This document shows positions 27,199 to 36,118 of a stretch of 64,000 nucleotides of DNA, piece after piece (the stretch's first letter is position 1; each line of letters starts with the position of its first letter). Below the pieces are notes generated by a model. It was not told the DNA's origin. It did no database searches and saw only the letters and a list, made by a program, of their open reading frames with translations. The stretch comes from Caballeronia sp. dw_19. GTDB taxonomy: Bacteria; Pseudomonadota; Gammaproteobacteria; Burkholderiales; Burkholderiaceae. The position numbers were made by a program, and so were the translations under genes. The stretch covers positions 62,001 to 126,000 of the forward strand of contig NZ_JAAVUQ010000011.1 in NCBI RefSeq assembly GCF_018449515.1, in the 5' to 3' direction.

Positions 27199-27217
27199 TA
27201 TAACTAATGCAGTTATA
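27199..27217. promoter_or_regulatory. Dyad operator candidate upstream of aldehyde dehydrogenase
   Basis: TATAACT-AATGC-AGTTATA is a perfect 7-bp inverted repeat with a 5-nt spacer, 72 bp before the start codon; another dyad, GTTGATTCAAC, follows at 27221. Both are AT-rich in a GC-rich genome and fit a regulator site or a -10 region. Confidence 0.4.
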
Positions 27218-27288
27218 AAAGTTGATTCAACACACTTGAGGTCGTCTCCCTGACCTCCGGAAAACTTCTACCTGAAGAGGGCAAGACA

Positions 27289-28671
27289 ATGGCCTACCAA
27301 AGCGTCAACCCTGGCACCGGCGAAATCCTTAAGAGCTTCGATCAACTGAACAACTCACAGCTGGAAAAGTCTCTCGCCGCCGCCGAGTCCTGCTTCCAGA
27401 CCTGGAAGCACACCACATACGCGGAGCGTGCTGCGATCGTAGGGAAGGCCGCCTCACTGATGCGCGCCCACGTTGATGATTTCGCGAAGCTGGCGACGCT
27501 GGAGATGGGCAAGCGGATTGACGAAGCGCGTGGCGAAGTGAAGTTCAGCGCCGACATCCTGACTTACTACGCCGAGCACGCTGAAAAATTCCTGGCGCCA
27601 ACCAAGCTCCATCCTAAAGTAGGCGCAGCCCACATGGAAAGCAGCCCGTTCGGCGTGCTCTTCTGCGTGGAGCCGTGGAACTTTCCGTTCTATCAGCTTG
27701 CGCGCGTCGCCGGACCGCAATTGATGGCGGGCAACACGTTAGTGGTCAAGCACGCGGGCTGCGTACCGCAATGCGCGATTGCATTCGAAAAGCTCTGGAT
27801 TGACGCAGGCGCACCGAAGGGCGCTTACACCAACCTGCTGATCTCGCATGAACAGTCAGAGAAAATTATCGACGACCCGCGAATCAAGGGCGTGGCGTTG
27901 ACGGGCAGCGTCGCGGCCGGCAAAAGTATTGCGGCGCGGGCCGGGCAGAATCTCAAGAAGACGTCGATGGAACTCGGCGGCAGCGACGCGTTTATCGTGC
28001 TCGACGATGCGGACCTCGAAAAGACCATTCCATGGGCGGTATGGGGGCGGATGTACAACGCCGGCCAGACTTGCTGCGCCGCGAAGCGATTCATCGTTCT
28101 CGATTCCATCGCCGACAAGTTTCTCGAGAAGTTCAAGCTCGCTCTGACGGCGCTTACGCCTGGCGACCCGATGGACGAGAAGACCACGCATGGTCCCTTG
28201 TCCACCGAGGCGGCTCTGGTGCAACTGCTCAAGCAGGTCGACGACGCAGTGGCCAAGGGCGCCAAACTGGTTATGGGTGGCAAGCGCATCGACCGGCCTG
28301 GCTCGTTCATGGAAACGACAATCCTCACGGACATCAAGCCCGACAACCCGGCGTTCCGTGACGAGTTCTTTGGCCCGGTCGTCTCGTTCTTCCGCGTCAA
28401 GGACGAGGCCGCCGCGATTGCTCTGGCGAATGACTCGGACTTCGGACTGGGCGGCTCCGTTTTCACCAGGGACGAGGCGCGTGGCAAGCGCGTGGCCAGC
28501 CAGATCGACACCGGGATGATGTTCATCAATAACATCGACTGGTCCGACGCCGAACTGCCGTTCGGAGGCATCAAGTATTCCGGCTACGGGCGGGAGCTTG
28601 GCAACATGGGCATTCAGGAGTTCGTCAATAAGAAGCTGGTTCGCACCGCTAACCTGAACGCTCCGACCTGA
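27289..28671 (+). CDS. NAD(P)-dependent aldehyde dehydrogenase (succinate-semialdehyde type)
   Basis: 460 residues, the length of the YneI/Sad-like ALDH subfamily. The cofactor site GVALTGSVAAG, the general-base Glu in SMELGGSDAF and the nucleophile Cys in NAGQTCCAAKRF are intact. It oxidises an aldehyde to the acid, possibly succinate semialdehyde or acetaldehyde-like products. A close paralogue lies at 47118-48500. It is the first gene of a colinear series with transhydrogenase and alcohol dehydrogenase; it ends 29 nt before pntAA. Confidence 0.92.
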   Translation: MAYQSVNPGTGEILKSFDQLNNSQLEKSLAAAESCFQTWKHTTYAERAAIVGKAASLMRAHVDDFAKLATLEMGKRIDEARGEVKFSADILTYYAEHAEKFLAPTKLHPKVGAAHMESSPFGVLFCVEPWNFPFYQLARVAGPQLMAGNTLVVKHAGCVPQCAIAFEKLWIDAGAPKGAYTNLLISHEQSEKIIDDPRIKGVALTGSVAAGKSIAARAGQNLKKTSMELGGSDAFIVLDDADLEKTIPWAVWGRMYNAGQTCCAAKRFIVLDSIADKFLEKFKLALTALTPGDPMDEKTTHGPLSTEAALVQLLKQVDDAVAKGAKLVMGGKRIDRPGSFMETTILTDIKPDNPAFRDEFFGPVVSFFRVKDEAAAIALANDSDFGLGGSVFTRDEARGKRVASQIDTGMMFINNIDWSDAELPFGGIKYSGYGRELGNMGIQEFVNKKLVRTANLNAPT

Positions 28672-28700
28672 CTGTCACGACTCGCCACGGAAACTCCGAC

Positions 28701-29882
28701 ATGTATATCAACGTTGCCGTGCTAAAGGAAACACAGGCACACGAGCGCCGGGTGGCGCTCGTGCCCGCTGTCATTCCTAAACTCATCAAGCTGGGTGCGA
28801 AACTGCACATGCAAACCGGCGCAGGGGTGGCCATCGACCTGAACGACGCGGCCTTCGAGAACGTGGTCTTCATGGCGGATCGAAGCGAATTGGTTAGGAA
28901 TGCAGATGTCGTACTTGCCGTTCAACCACCCGCGCTCGATGTAATCAATGCGATGAAGGAGGGTTCGATCCTGGTTTCCTTCATTTATGAGCACAACGAG
29001 CCTGCACTGGTGAAGCGTTTGATCGAGAAAAAGATTACCTGCTTCGCGATGGAGCGGGTGCCGCGCATTACCCGCGCGCAAGCAATGGACGCGCTTTCAA
29101 GCCAGGCGGCGCTCGCCGGATATTACGCCGTACAGCTTGGCTCGACGCATCTGGCGCGCGTGCTGCCGAAGATCACGAGTGCGGCGGGCTCCCTCGGGCC
29201 GGCCCATGTACTCGTGATGGGAATGGGGGTCGCGGGACTTGAAGCTATCGCCACGGCTCACCGGCTTGGCGCGATTGTAGAAGGCTACGACGTGCGTCCC
29301 GAAACGGAGGAGCAGGCGTTGTCATTAGGTGCGACCTTCGTGAAGACCGGCGTCGATGCGCGTGGCAAAGGCGGTTATGCCCGCGAGCTAAGCGCAGAGG
29401 AAAAGACCAAGGTTGCGGCAGTACTCACACAGCATATTCAGGCAGCCGACCTGATCATCACGACGGCCGCTATCCCAGGCAAGGCATCGCCCAAGCTGAT
29501 CAGCCACGCGCAGGTTGCGGGCATGAAGGCCGGCGCCGTCATTGTGGATTTGTCAGCCGAGGGAGGCGGTAATTGCGAGGACACGCGCCCCGGTGAGACG
29601 GTAAAACTGGGTGGCGTGACGATCGTTGCTCCGTTGAACGTACCTTCAATGCTTGGCGAGGACGCGAGCGAACTGTATGCGAAGAATCAGTACAACCTGC
29701 TCGCATTGATCATGAAAGACAACGTGATCGAGATCGACTGGAGCGACGAAATACTCGCCAACACGGTTCTCACGCATGCGGGTGAGAACAAAGCTGCCAA
29801 GAGTGACAAAGGCGACAAAGCAGCAAGATCGGACACGCCCGCCGTGCCGCCTGAGAAAGCGACACCGGCCACATCCAGTTAG
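28701..29882 (+). CDS. pntAA: NAD(P) transhydrogenase, alpha subunit part 1 (NAD-binding domain I)
   Basis: 393 residues. It begins like alanine dehydrogenase/PntA N-termini (VLKETQAHERRVALVP). The NAD-binding Rossmann segment is VLVMGMGVAGLEAIATAHRLGA; VEGYDVRPETEEQ holds the mobile-loop neighbourhood. It forms the cytoplasmic dI domain, which passes hydride between NAD(H) and NADP(H) with dIII of PntB while protons cross the membrane. The alpha subunit is split into pntAA and pntAB, as is common outside enterobacteria. The C-terminal 40 residues are a Lys/Ala/Thr-rich tail. Confidence 0.95.
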   Translation: MYINVAVLKETQAHERRVALVPAVIPKLIKLGAKLHMQTGAGVAIDLNDAAFENVVFMADRSELVRNADVVLAVQPPALDVINAMKEGSILVSFIYEHNEPALVKRLIEKKITCFAMERVPRITRAQAMDALSSQAALAGYYAVQLGSTHLARVLPKITSAAGSLGPAHVLVMGMGVAGLEAIATAHRLGAIVEGYDVRPETEEQALSLGATFVKTGVDARGKGGYARELSAEEKTKVAAVLTQHIQAADLIITTAAIPGKASPKLISHAQVAGMKAGAVIVDLSAEGGGNCEDTRPGETVKLGGVTIVAPLNVPSMLGEDASELYAKNQYNLLALIMKDNVIEIDWSDEILANTVLTHAGENKAAKSDKGDKAARSDTPAVPPEKATPATSS

Positions 29883-29910
29883 ATATCACGAGCCGACAGA
29901 GGACACACGC

Positions 29911-30273
29911 ATGGACTTCCAGATCAGCATCTCCGGCTTCGTTGCCCTTTACATCTTCATGCTCGCCGCTTTCGCGGGATGGGTCATCATCGGACACGTG
30001 CCGGCGATCCTTCATACGCCCTTGATGTCCGGTTCGAACTTCGTGCACGGTATCGTGGTGGTGGGTGGAATCTATGCGCTTCTGAACGCATCGACGGTGC
30101 AGGAGCAGGTGATCGGCTTCTTCGCCGTGCTGCTCGGCGCAGGCAATGCCGCAGGAGGCTATGCCGTTACCGACCGCATGCTCGCGATGTTCAAGACCAG
30201 CGGCCCTCCCGCGAAGCGGGGCGCCCACGGCAAGACGGCTCGCGTGAAGTCGATCCACGCAAAGAAGCATTGA
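29911..30273 (+). CDS. pntAB: NAD(P) transhydrogenase, alpha subunit part 2 (membrane)
   Basis: 120 residues with three to four membrane helices (ALYIFMLAAFAGWVII, NFVHGIVVVGGIYAL, VIGFFAVLLGAGNAAGGY), forming part of the dII proton channel. The C-terminus is basic (KTARVKSIHAKKH). AGAGGA precedes the ATG at 7 nt; the gene lies 28 nt after pntAA and 10 nt before pntB, clearly one operon. Confidence 0.93.
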   Translation: MDFQISISGFVALYIFMLAAFAGWVIIGHVPAILHTPLMSGSNFVHGIVVVGGIYALLNASTVQEQVIGFFAVLLGAGNAAGGYAVTDRMLAMFKTSGPPAKRGAHGKTARVKSIHAKKH

Positions 30274-30283
30274 GGACGCCGCC

Positions 30284-31735
30284 ATGCTGATCCTCATTGA
30301 ACAACTCGGCATCGGTGCGGCTGATCTGGCTGCCGCCTTTCTTTTCCTGTATGGACTGCACCGCATGTCATCGCCCGTGACGGCGCCTTCGGGCATCTTC
30401 GTCGCTGGTATAGGGATGGCGGTGGCCGTGCTCGCGAGCTTTCTCTACGCCTTCGGTGTCGATACTGCTGCGCGGTCGAACCTGCCGGTGAACATCAGCC
30501 TGGCTGTCGTCGCCCTCGTGCTTGGGGGAGGCGCGGCCTGGTGGAGCGGCCGTAAGGTGGCAATGACGGCCATGCCGCAAATGGTCGCGATCTACAACGG
30601 CATGGGCGGCGGTGCGGCCGGCGCTATCGCCGCCGTGGAGTTGTTCGGCAACAAGGCGCAAGGCGAGACGGAGCTCATCGTGACCTTGCTGGGAGCGTTG
30701 ATCGGCGCGGTGTCGCTGTCGGGCTCGCTGATCGCCTGGGCCAAGCTCGACGGGGTCATCAACAAGCCGGTCCGGGTGAAGGGCCAGCAAGCCTTCAACG
30801 CGCTGGTGATGCTCGTGACCGTCGCGGTCGGCGCATACATTGTCGTGGCGAGCGCGGACAAGGCCGCACTGGTACTGGCCATGCCGACCACGATCTACCT
30901 GTTCTTTGGTTGCGCGTTGGCGCTCGGCATCCTGATGACGTTGCCGATCGGCGGCGCCGACATGCCTGTCGTGATCTCCATTTTCAATGCCTTCACGGGC
31001 CTGGCGGTGGGGCTTGAGGGCTACGTGCTTCAGAACCCGGCGCTGATGATCGCGGGGATGGTGGTGGGTGCTGCCGGCATGCTGCTGACGTTGCTGATGG
31101 CGAAGGCGATGAACCGCTCCGTCAGCAACGTGGTCTTCACGAACTTCGGAGAAGTGGCGAAGCACAAGCAGGGGAAGATAAAAGGCAGCCTGAAGCCCAT
31201 ACAGCCGGGCGACGCAGGTATCGCGATGCGCTATGCGGCGTCGGTCATCATCGTGCCGGGCTACGGCCTCGCCGTGTCGCAAGGCCAGGGCAAGCTCTTC
31301 GAGTTCGTCAAACTGCTGCAGGCGGGCGGCGTGTCGGTGAAGTTCGCGATCCATCCGGTTGCAGGCCGGATGCCGGGTCAGATGGACGTGCTGCTGGCCG
31401 AGGCGGGTGTGCCCTACGACCTGATTGTTCAACTGGAGGACATCAACGACCAGTTCGCCAGTACCGATGTGGCCCTTGTGATTGGCGCCAACGACGTGGT
31501 GAATCCGGCCGCGCGCACTGATAAATCCTCCGCTATTTACGGCATGCCGATCCTCAACGCTGATTACGCCAAGAAAGTATTCGTGATCAAGCGTGGGGAA
31601 GGCAAGGGCTACGCCGGTATCGTCAATGCCCTTTTCTACGCCGATAACTGCGACATGGTGTATGGCGATGCGCAGACCGTGCTGGTCAAGATGATCGAGG
31701 CAGTCAGAGGCCTGAATTTGCCCGCCGTGGCGTAA
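30284..31735 (+). CDS. pntB: NAD(P) transhydrogenase, beta subunit
   Basis: 483 residues. The first about 290 residues hold eight or nine membrane helices of dII (GMGGGAAGAIAAVELFGNKA, GGADMPVVISIFNAFTGLAV). The last about 180 form the NADP-binding dIII domain (VPGYGLAVSQGQ, AGRMPGQMDVLLAEAGVPYD, GANDVVNPAARTDKSSAIYG). The complex couples NADH to NADP+ hydride transfer to proton flow and could balance NADPH for PHB synthesis, or run backwards. The antisense 459-codon frame is a shadow. Confidence 0.96.
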   Translation: MLILIEQLGIGAADLAAAFLFLYGLHRMSSPVTAPSGIFVAGIGMAVAVLASFLYAFGVDTAARSNLPVNISLAVVALVLGGGAAWWSGRKVAMTAMPQMVAIYNGMGGGAAGAIAAVELFGNKAQGETELIVTLLGALIGAVSLSGSLIAWAKLDGVINKPVRVKGQQAFNALVMLVTVAVGAYIVVASADKAALVLAMPTTIYLFFGCALALGILMTLPIGGADMPVVISIFNAFTGLAVGLEGYVLQNPALMIAGMVVGAAGMLLTLLMAKAMNRSVSNVVFTNFGEVAKHKQGKIKGSLKPIQPGDAGIAMRYAASVIIVPGYGLAVSQGQGKLFEFVKLLQAGGVSVKFAIHPVAGRMPGQMDVLLAEAGVPYDLIVQLEDINDQFASTDVALVIGANDVVNPAARTDKSSAIYGMPILNADYAKKVFVIKRGEGKGYAGIVNALFYADNCDMVYGDAQTVLVKMIEAVRGLNLPAVA

Positions 31736-31768
31736 AGCGGCTGACATATATTAACCGAGGGAAAGATC

Positions 31769-32803
31769 ATGAAAACGAAGATGCAAGCCGCTATTGTCGA
31801 AGCGTTCGGCAAGCCGCTCGTGCTGAAGGAAGTCGACATTCCAGCGCCAGGAACAGGGCAGGTGCTGGTCAAGACCGAGGCCTGTGGCGTCTGTCATACC
31901 GACCTGCATGCCGCGAATGGAGACTGGCCCTTGAAGCCTTCGCTACCGTTCATCCCGGGCCACGAGGGGATTGGCATTGTCACTGCAATCGGTGCGGGTG
32001 TCACGGCCGTGAAAGAGGGCGACCGCGTTGGCGTGCCCTGGCTCTATTCCGCCTGTGGACATTGCGAATATTGCCTCGCGGCGCACGAGCCCGTGTGTCC
32101 GGAAGCTCAGTTCGGCGGCTACACAAAGAACGGCGGCTTCGCCGAGTACATCCTCGCGGACCCCAACTATGTAGCGCACATTCCGGCGCACCTGGCCGCC
32201 CGCGATGCAGCGCCGCTTATCTGCGCCGGCATCACGTCTTACAAGGGCATCAAGGAAACGCTGGCCCGCCCGGGCGAATGGGTCGTCATTTCAGGCGTCG
32301 GAGGCCTGGGACATCTGGGTATCCAGTACGCCAAGGCCATGGGTCTGCACGTTTGCGCGGTCGACATCGACGACGGCAAGCTCGCCCACGCCAAACGTCT
32401 GGGCGCTGACGTGATGGTCAACGCCCGGGACGAAGACCCGATCGCCGCCGTCAAGAAGGCCACCGGTGGCGGCGCTCATGGTGTGCTGATTACCGCGCCA
32501 TCGCTCGGGGCGTTCAAGCAGGGTGTAGGCATGACCCGCAAGCACGGAACCTGCGTTTTGGTGGGCCTGCCGCCGGGTGAGTTCCCGACCCCGTTGTTCG
32601 ACGTGGTAGCCAACTGCATCACGATCAAGGGCTCGTTCGTCGGCAATCGCCGCGACATGGCCGAAGCGCTTGCCTTTGCCGCGGACGGGAAGGTGAAGGC
32701 GGATATCGAGTTGCAGCCGCTATCGGCGATCAACGACGTGTTCCATCGGCTGGCGCATGGCGACGTGCCTTCCCGCGTGGTGCTGGAGTTCACGAGTCAT
32801 TGA
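31769..32803 (+). CDS. adhP: Zinc-dependent alcohol dehydrogenase
   Basis: 344 residues, AdhP-like medium-chain dehydrogenase. Catalytic zinc ligands are C42 (GVCHTDLH), H65/E66 (PGHEG) and a downstream Cys; the structural zinc is held by C96, C99, C102, C110. The NAD site is GVGGLGHLGIQYAKAMG, and the acidic D at the end of beta-2 (VDIDD) favours NAD. It interconverts acetaldehyde and ethanol or similar substrates and would regenerate NAD+ when oxygen is short. It lies 33 nt after pntB. Confidence 0.94.
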   Translation: MKTKMQAAIVEAFGKPLVLKEVDIPAPGTGQVLVKTEACGVCHTDLHAANGDWPLKPSLPFIPGHEGIGIVTAIGAGVTAVKEGDRVGVPWLYSACGHCEYCLAAHEPVCPEAQFGGYTKNGGFAEYILADPNYVAHIPAHLAARDAAPLICAGITSYKGIKETLARPGEWVVISGVGGLGHLGIQYAKAMGLHVCAVDIDDGKLAHAKRLGADVMVNARDEDPIAAVKKATGGGAHGVLITAPSLGAFKQGVGMTRKHGTCVLVGLPPGEFPTPLFDVVANCITIKGSFVGNRRDMAEALAFAADGKVKADIELQPLSAINDVFHRLAHGDVPSRVVLEFTSH

Positions 32804-32820
32804 GCGGCGTAATCGACGAG

Positions 32821-32842
32821 ACCTGAGTATTTTCCGAGGCTA
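32821..32842 (+). repeat. Copy B of the shared intergenic motif
   Basis: ACCTGAGTATTTTCCGAGGC, 18 nt after the alcohol dehydrogenase stop and about 130 bp before hoxF. See copies at 26993 and 43069. Confidence 0.6.
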
Positions 32843-32972
32843 TCGCCCAGCGGCGGATGCGGGCTACTCTGTGCATGCAAATCGAGCGATGAAAGAGGGT
32901 GCTTTATCGTTGGCTTGAACTTCACCGCCCGACGCAATCAGCGCATCGGTCCAGACATGGGAGCGATCTGTC

Positions 32973-34796
32973 GTGACTAATGCACACGGTTTTCTGGCGA
33001 AGGCCGCCAGCTTCCAAAACGAGGCCATCGAGTCGCTCGTCTCGCGCCACGCGTGTGATCCGCACGCGCTGGTGCAGATTCTCCGTGAGGCACAGGCGCT
33101 GCATACCTGGCTGCCGCGCGACATGCTGCGTTATGTGGCGAACGCGCTGGGACTGACACTTGCCCATGTTGAGGGCGTCGCGACGTTCTACCGTTTCTTT
33201 CATACTGAACCGGTGGGCGAGTACCGCATACTCTTCAGCGACAACATTACCGACCGTATGCAAGGTAACGCTGCATTGCTGGCCGACTTGTGCCAGCGCC
33301 TGGCGGTTGAGCCGGGTTACATGCGCGCCGACGGCCGGGTCAGTGTGGATTTCTGTTCTTGCACCGGCCTTTGCGATCAGGGGCCGTCGTTACTGATCAA
33401 TCACCATCAGGTTGTCACCCGGCTCGACGCCGAGCGCGTTGCTGCGATCGCCGTCCTGATCGAAGCAAGGGTGGCCGTCTCTGACTGGCCGGCGCATTGG
33501 TCTCGCGTGGATGATCACATCCGACGCGCCGATGTCCTGCTAGGCACTCCGTTACCGCCCGGCGCAGCCATTGCCGCCGCGTTGGCGCGCGGAGCACGCG
33601 CTTTGGTAGACGAGATGACGATCTCGAACCTGCGCGGACGCGGCGGCGCAGGCTTTGTCACAGGCAAGAAATGGGAACTCTGCCGCGATGCGGCAGGCAG
33701 CGACCACTACATGGTGTGTAACGCCGACGAAGGCGAGCCCGGAACCTTCAAGGACCGCGTGCTGCTGACCAGTCACCCCGACATGGTGTTTGAAGGCATG
33801 ACGATTGGTGCACTCGCGATCGGAGCCCGGCACGGATTGATGTATTTGCGCGGTGAATATCGCTACCTGCTGGAGCCATTGCGCGATGTGCTGCAACGCC
33901 GCCGCAATGCCCATTTGCTGGGGACTGCCATTCAGGGACACGCTGGATTTGATTTTGACATTGAGATTCACGTCGGCGCCGGCGCGTATGTATGTGGCGA
34001 GGAATCGTCGCTGATCGAGTCCCTTGAGGGCAAGCGTGGCACGCCTCGCATCCGTCCGCCGTTTCCCGCGGAGCACGGTTATCTCGGGCAACCTACTGCG
34101 GTGGACAACGTTGAAACCTTGTGCGCCGCGACGCACATTGCGTTGCAAGGCAGCGCCTGGTGGGCGGCTATCGGCACGCCCAAGTCAACCGGCACCAACA
34201 TCCATTCCGTATCGGGCGATTGCGATCGGCCGGGTATTTATGAGTATCCGATGGGCACGAGCATCGATCGCATCCTCGAAGATTGCGGCGCGCACGATAC
34301 CCAGGCGGTGCAGGTCGGCGGCCCGTCGGGGAAGTGCCTCCCGGCGACGGAGTTTGGTCGTCGCATAGGGTTCGAAGACGTACCTACGGCGGGTGCATTC
34401 ATGGTGTTCGACCGGTCGCGAGACATGTTCGAAGTGGCACGCAACTATGCGGGATTTTTCGCTGAAGAGAGTTGCGGTTTTTGCACGCCGTGCCGGGTGG
34501 GCACGGCGCTGGTCGTCAAGAGCATGGACAAACTCGCCGCCGGCCGAGGCTCGCGCCATGACGTCGATTTACTCTGCAGTATCGACAAGCTGATGCACGG
34601 CACCACGCATTGCGGCCTGGGCGGCTCGGCCTGCAACGCCCTTCACGACACCATCGTCAAGTTTCGGCCCGCCTACGAGCGACGGCTGAAGTCGCTGCAC
34701 TTCGAACCGGCATTCGATCTCGACGCCGAGCTTGCGGACGCACGCCGCGTGACCGGTCGAGACGACGCGGCGGCGCATCTGGAGAGCACCCCATGA
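32973..34796 (+). CDS. hoxF: NAD-reducing hydrogenase, diaphorase subunit HoxF
   Basis: 607 residues, a NuoE-NuoF fusion as in soluble hydrogenases. The N-terminal part (about 20-165) has CSCTGLCDQGP, but the first cysteine pair of NuoE-type [2Fe-2S] sites is replaced by FSDNITDRMQG, so a normal cluster there is doubtful. The NuoF part has the FMN loop GRGGAGFVTGKKWE, the NAD site NADEGEPGTFKDR and the 4Fe-4S motif ESCGFCTPCRVGT with a later Cys in HCGLGGSAC. It transfers electrons between NAD(H) and the hydrogenase module. The start is GTG at 32973; GGAG lies 11 nt upstream. It overlaps hoxU by 4 nt. Confidence 0.95.
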   Translation: MTNAHGFLAKAASFQNEAIESLVSRHACDPHALVQILREAQALHTWLPRDMLRYVANALGLTLAHVEGVATFYRFFHTEPVGEYRILFSDNITDRMQGNAALLADLCQRLAVEPGYMRADGRVSVDFCSCTGLCDQGPSLLINHHQVVTRLDAERVAAIAVLIEARVAVSDWPAHWSRVDDHIRRADVLLGTPLPPGAAIAAALARGARALVDEMTISNLRGRGGAGFVTGKKWELCRDAAGSDHYMVCNADEGEPGTFKDRVLLTSHPDMVFEGMTIGALAIGARHGLMYLRGEYRYLLEPLRDVLQRRRNAHLLGTAIQGHAGFDFDIEIHVGAGAYVCGEESSLIESLEGKRGTPRIRPPFPAEHGYLGQPTAVDNVETLCAATHIALQGSAWWAAIGTPKSTGTNIHSVSGDCDRPGIYEYPMGTSIDRILEDCGAHDTQAVQVGGPSGKCLPATEFGRRIGFEDVPTAGAFMVFDRSRDMFEVARNYAGFFAEESCGFCTPCRVGTALVVKSMDKLAAGRGSRHDVDLLCSIDKLMHGTTHCGLGGSACNALHDTIVKFRPAYERRLKSLHFEPAFDLDAELADARRVTGRDDAAAHLESTP

Positions 34797-35515
34797 CTAC
34801 GCTCGCCGAGACCGGCGCTACGTTCTTGCTTGACGGTGACGACGTGCCCTTTGAGCCAGGCGACACCATTCTGCAGGCAGTACGGCGAGCGGGGCGTTAC
34901 ATCCCGCACTTATGCTGGCATCCGGACTTTCCTGCGCAGGGCTCATGCCGCGTTTGCACTGTGAAGGTCAAGGGCCGCGCCGGCTCGGCATGTACCTTGC
35001 ACGCCGCCGCAGGCGAGGAGGTCGAAAGCAATACAGATGAGCTGAACGCCGATCGCAAGATGCTCATTCAGATGTTGTTCATCGAAGGCAATCACTTTTG
35101 TCCCTCTTGCGAAAAGAGCGGCAATTGCCTGCTGCAGGCCACGGCCTACGAGATGAACATGGAGGGCGTACTGTTCGATGAGTTCTACCCGCGACGCCCG
35201 ATCGACGCAAGCCACGCCGAAGTCATGATTGACTTCAACCGCTGCATCCTGTGCGAGCTGTGCGTGCGCGCGAGTCATGATGTCGATGGCAAAGACGTTT
35301 TCGCCATCGCGGGTCACGGGATCAGAACGCATCTGGTGGTCAACAGCATGAGCGGAAAGCTGGTCGATACCGATATGGCGCTCACCGACCGGGCTGCGAG
35401 CGTTTGCCCTGTCGGCGCGATCCTGCCCAAGCGGCGCGGCTTCGTGATCCCGATCGGCGAGCGCCGGTACGACCCGCACACGGCGGCCGATGCGGACACG
35501 CAGGAGGCGTCATGA
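34793..35515 (+). CDS. hoxU: NAD-reducing hydrogenase, Fe-S subunit HoxU
   Basis: 240 residues, equivalent to the N-terminal part of NuoG. A [2Fe-2S] ferredoxin domain (LCWHPDF, GSCRVCTVKVKGR, ACTLHA), the His-Cys3 cluster segment NHFCPSCEKSGNC, and the last cluster motif CILCELCVRASHD plus ASVCPVGAI are visible. It wires HoxF to HoxY. Start and stop overlap the neighbours by 4 nt on both sides (ATGA), typical for this operon. Confidence 0.95.
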   Translation: MTTLAETGATFLLDGDDVPFEPGDTILQAVRRAGRYIPHLCWHPDFPAQGSCRVCTVKVKGRAGSACTLHAAAGEEVESNTDELNADRKMLIQMLFIEGNHFCPSCEKSGNCLLQATAYEMNMEGVLFDEFYPRRPIDASHAEVMIDFNRCILCELCVRASHDVDGKDVFAIAGHGIRTHLVVNSMSGKLVDTDMALTDRAASVCPVGAILPKRRGFVIPIGERRYDPHTAADADTQEAS

Positions 35516-36099
35516 GCCCTGTCATGAATCCGGCCATGAACGTCGACGTAGCCCCCCGGCCCGCCAAGTTGAAGGTCGCCACCGTTTCGCTTGCGGGTTG
35601 CTTCGGCTGCCACACATCCTTCCTCGACATCGATGAACGTCTGCTGGAGCTGATCCAGCACATTGAGTTTGACCGCTCGCCGCTAACCGATATCAAGGAA
35701 GTCGGCCAGTGCGACATCGGACTGATTGAAGGGGGTGTGTGCAATTCCGAGAACGTGCTCGTGCTGCGCGCGTTTCGTGCCCACTGCAAGACGCTGGTGG
35801 CCATGGGTGCTTGTGCCATTAATGGCGGCTTGCCGGCCGAGCGCAATCGCTTCGAGCTGGGCGTCTTGCTCAGCGAGGTTTATCACGACCGCCCGGGCCT
35901 GAGCGAAGGCAGCGAGATTCCAAACGACCCCGAACTGCCGCTGTTGCTTCGGCAGGTGCGTCCGATCCATGCAGTCGTGCATGTCGACTACTTCTTGCCC
36001 GGTTGCCCGCCGTCGGCGGATGCATTCTGGAGTTTCCTGAACGACCTGATGGCCGGACGCACACCGCAACTCGGTCACGCGTTGATGCACTACGACTGA
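35512..36099 (+). CDS. hoxY: NAD-reducing hydrogenase, small subunit HoxY
   Basis: 195 residues. Proximal 4Fe-4S ligands can be seen in AGCFGCHTSFLD, MGACAINGG and PGCPPSAD. No twin-arginine signal is present, so the enzyme is cytoplasmic, in line with group 3d [NiFe] hydrogenases. GGAGG precedes the ATG. It is the electron relay between the NiFe site in HoxH and HoxU. Confidence 0.95.
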   Translation: MSPVMNPAMNVDVAPRPAKLKVATVSLAGCFGCHTSFLDIDERLLELIQHIEFDRSPLTDIKEVGQCDIGLIEGGVCNSENVLVLRAFRAHCKTLVAMGACAINGGLPAERNRFELGVLLSEVYHDRPGLSEGSEIPNDPELPLLLRQVRPIHAVVHVDYFLPGCPPSADAFWSFLNDLMAGRTPQLGHALMHYD

Positions 36100-36118
36100 G
36101 AGCGAGGACCAAAACGCA

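Larger units (their letters stand above)
26426..27288. other. Gene-poor region before the low-oxygen island
   Basis: 860 bp without a convincing gene. It holds an FNR-like box (26733), a perfect palindrome (26752), one copy of a motif found three times in the island (26993), a 23-bp tandem repeat (27102) and a dyad (27199). Short open frames (26270-26716, 26788-27001, 27022-27207) lack ribosome binding sites and family matches. It is the only sizeable spacer ahead of a 20-kb colinear gene series. Confidence 0.5.

Noticed and set aside
30368-31747. 459-codon frame antisense to pntB
   Set aside because: His/Arg/Gln-rich shadow typical of GC-rich genes.
32804-32972. Sigma-54 (-24/-12) promoter before hoxF, as in Cupriavidus
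   Set aside because: TGGCTTGAACTTCACC has the -24 part but no GC at -12.
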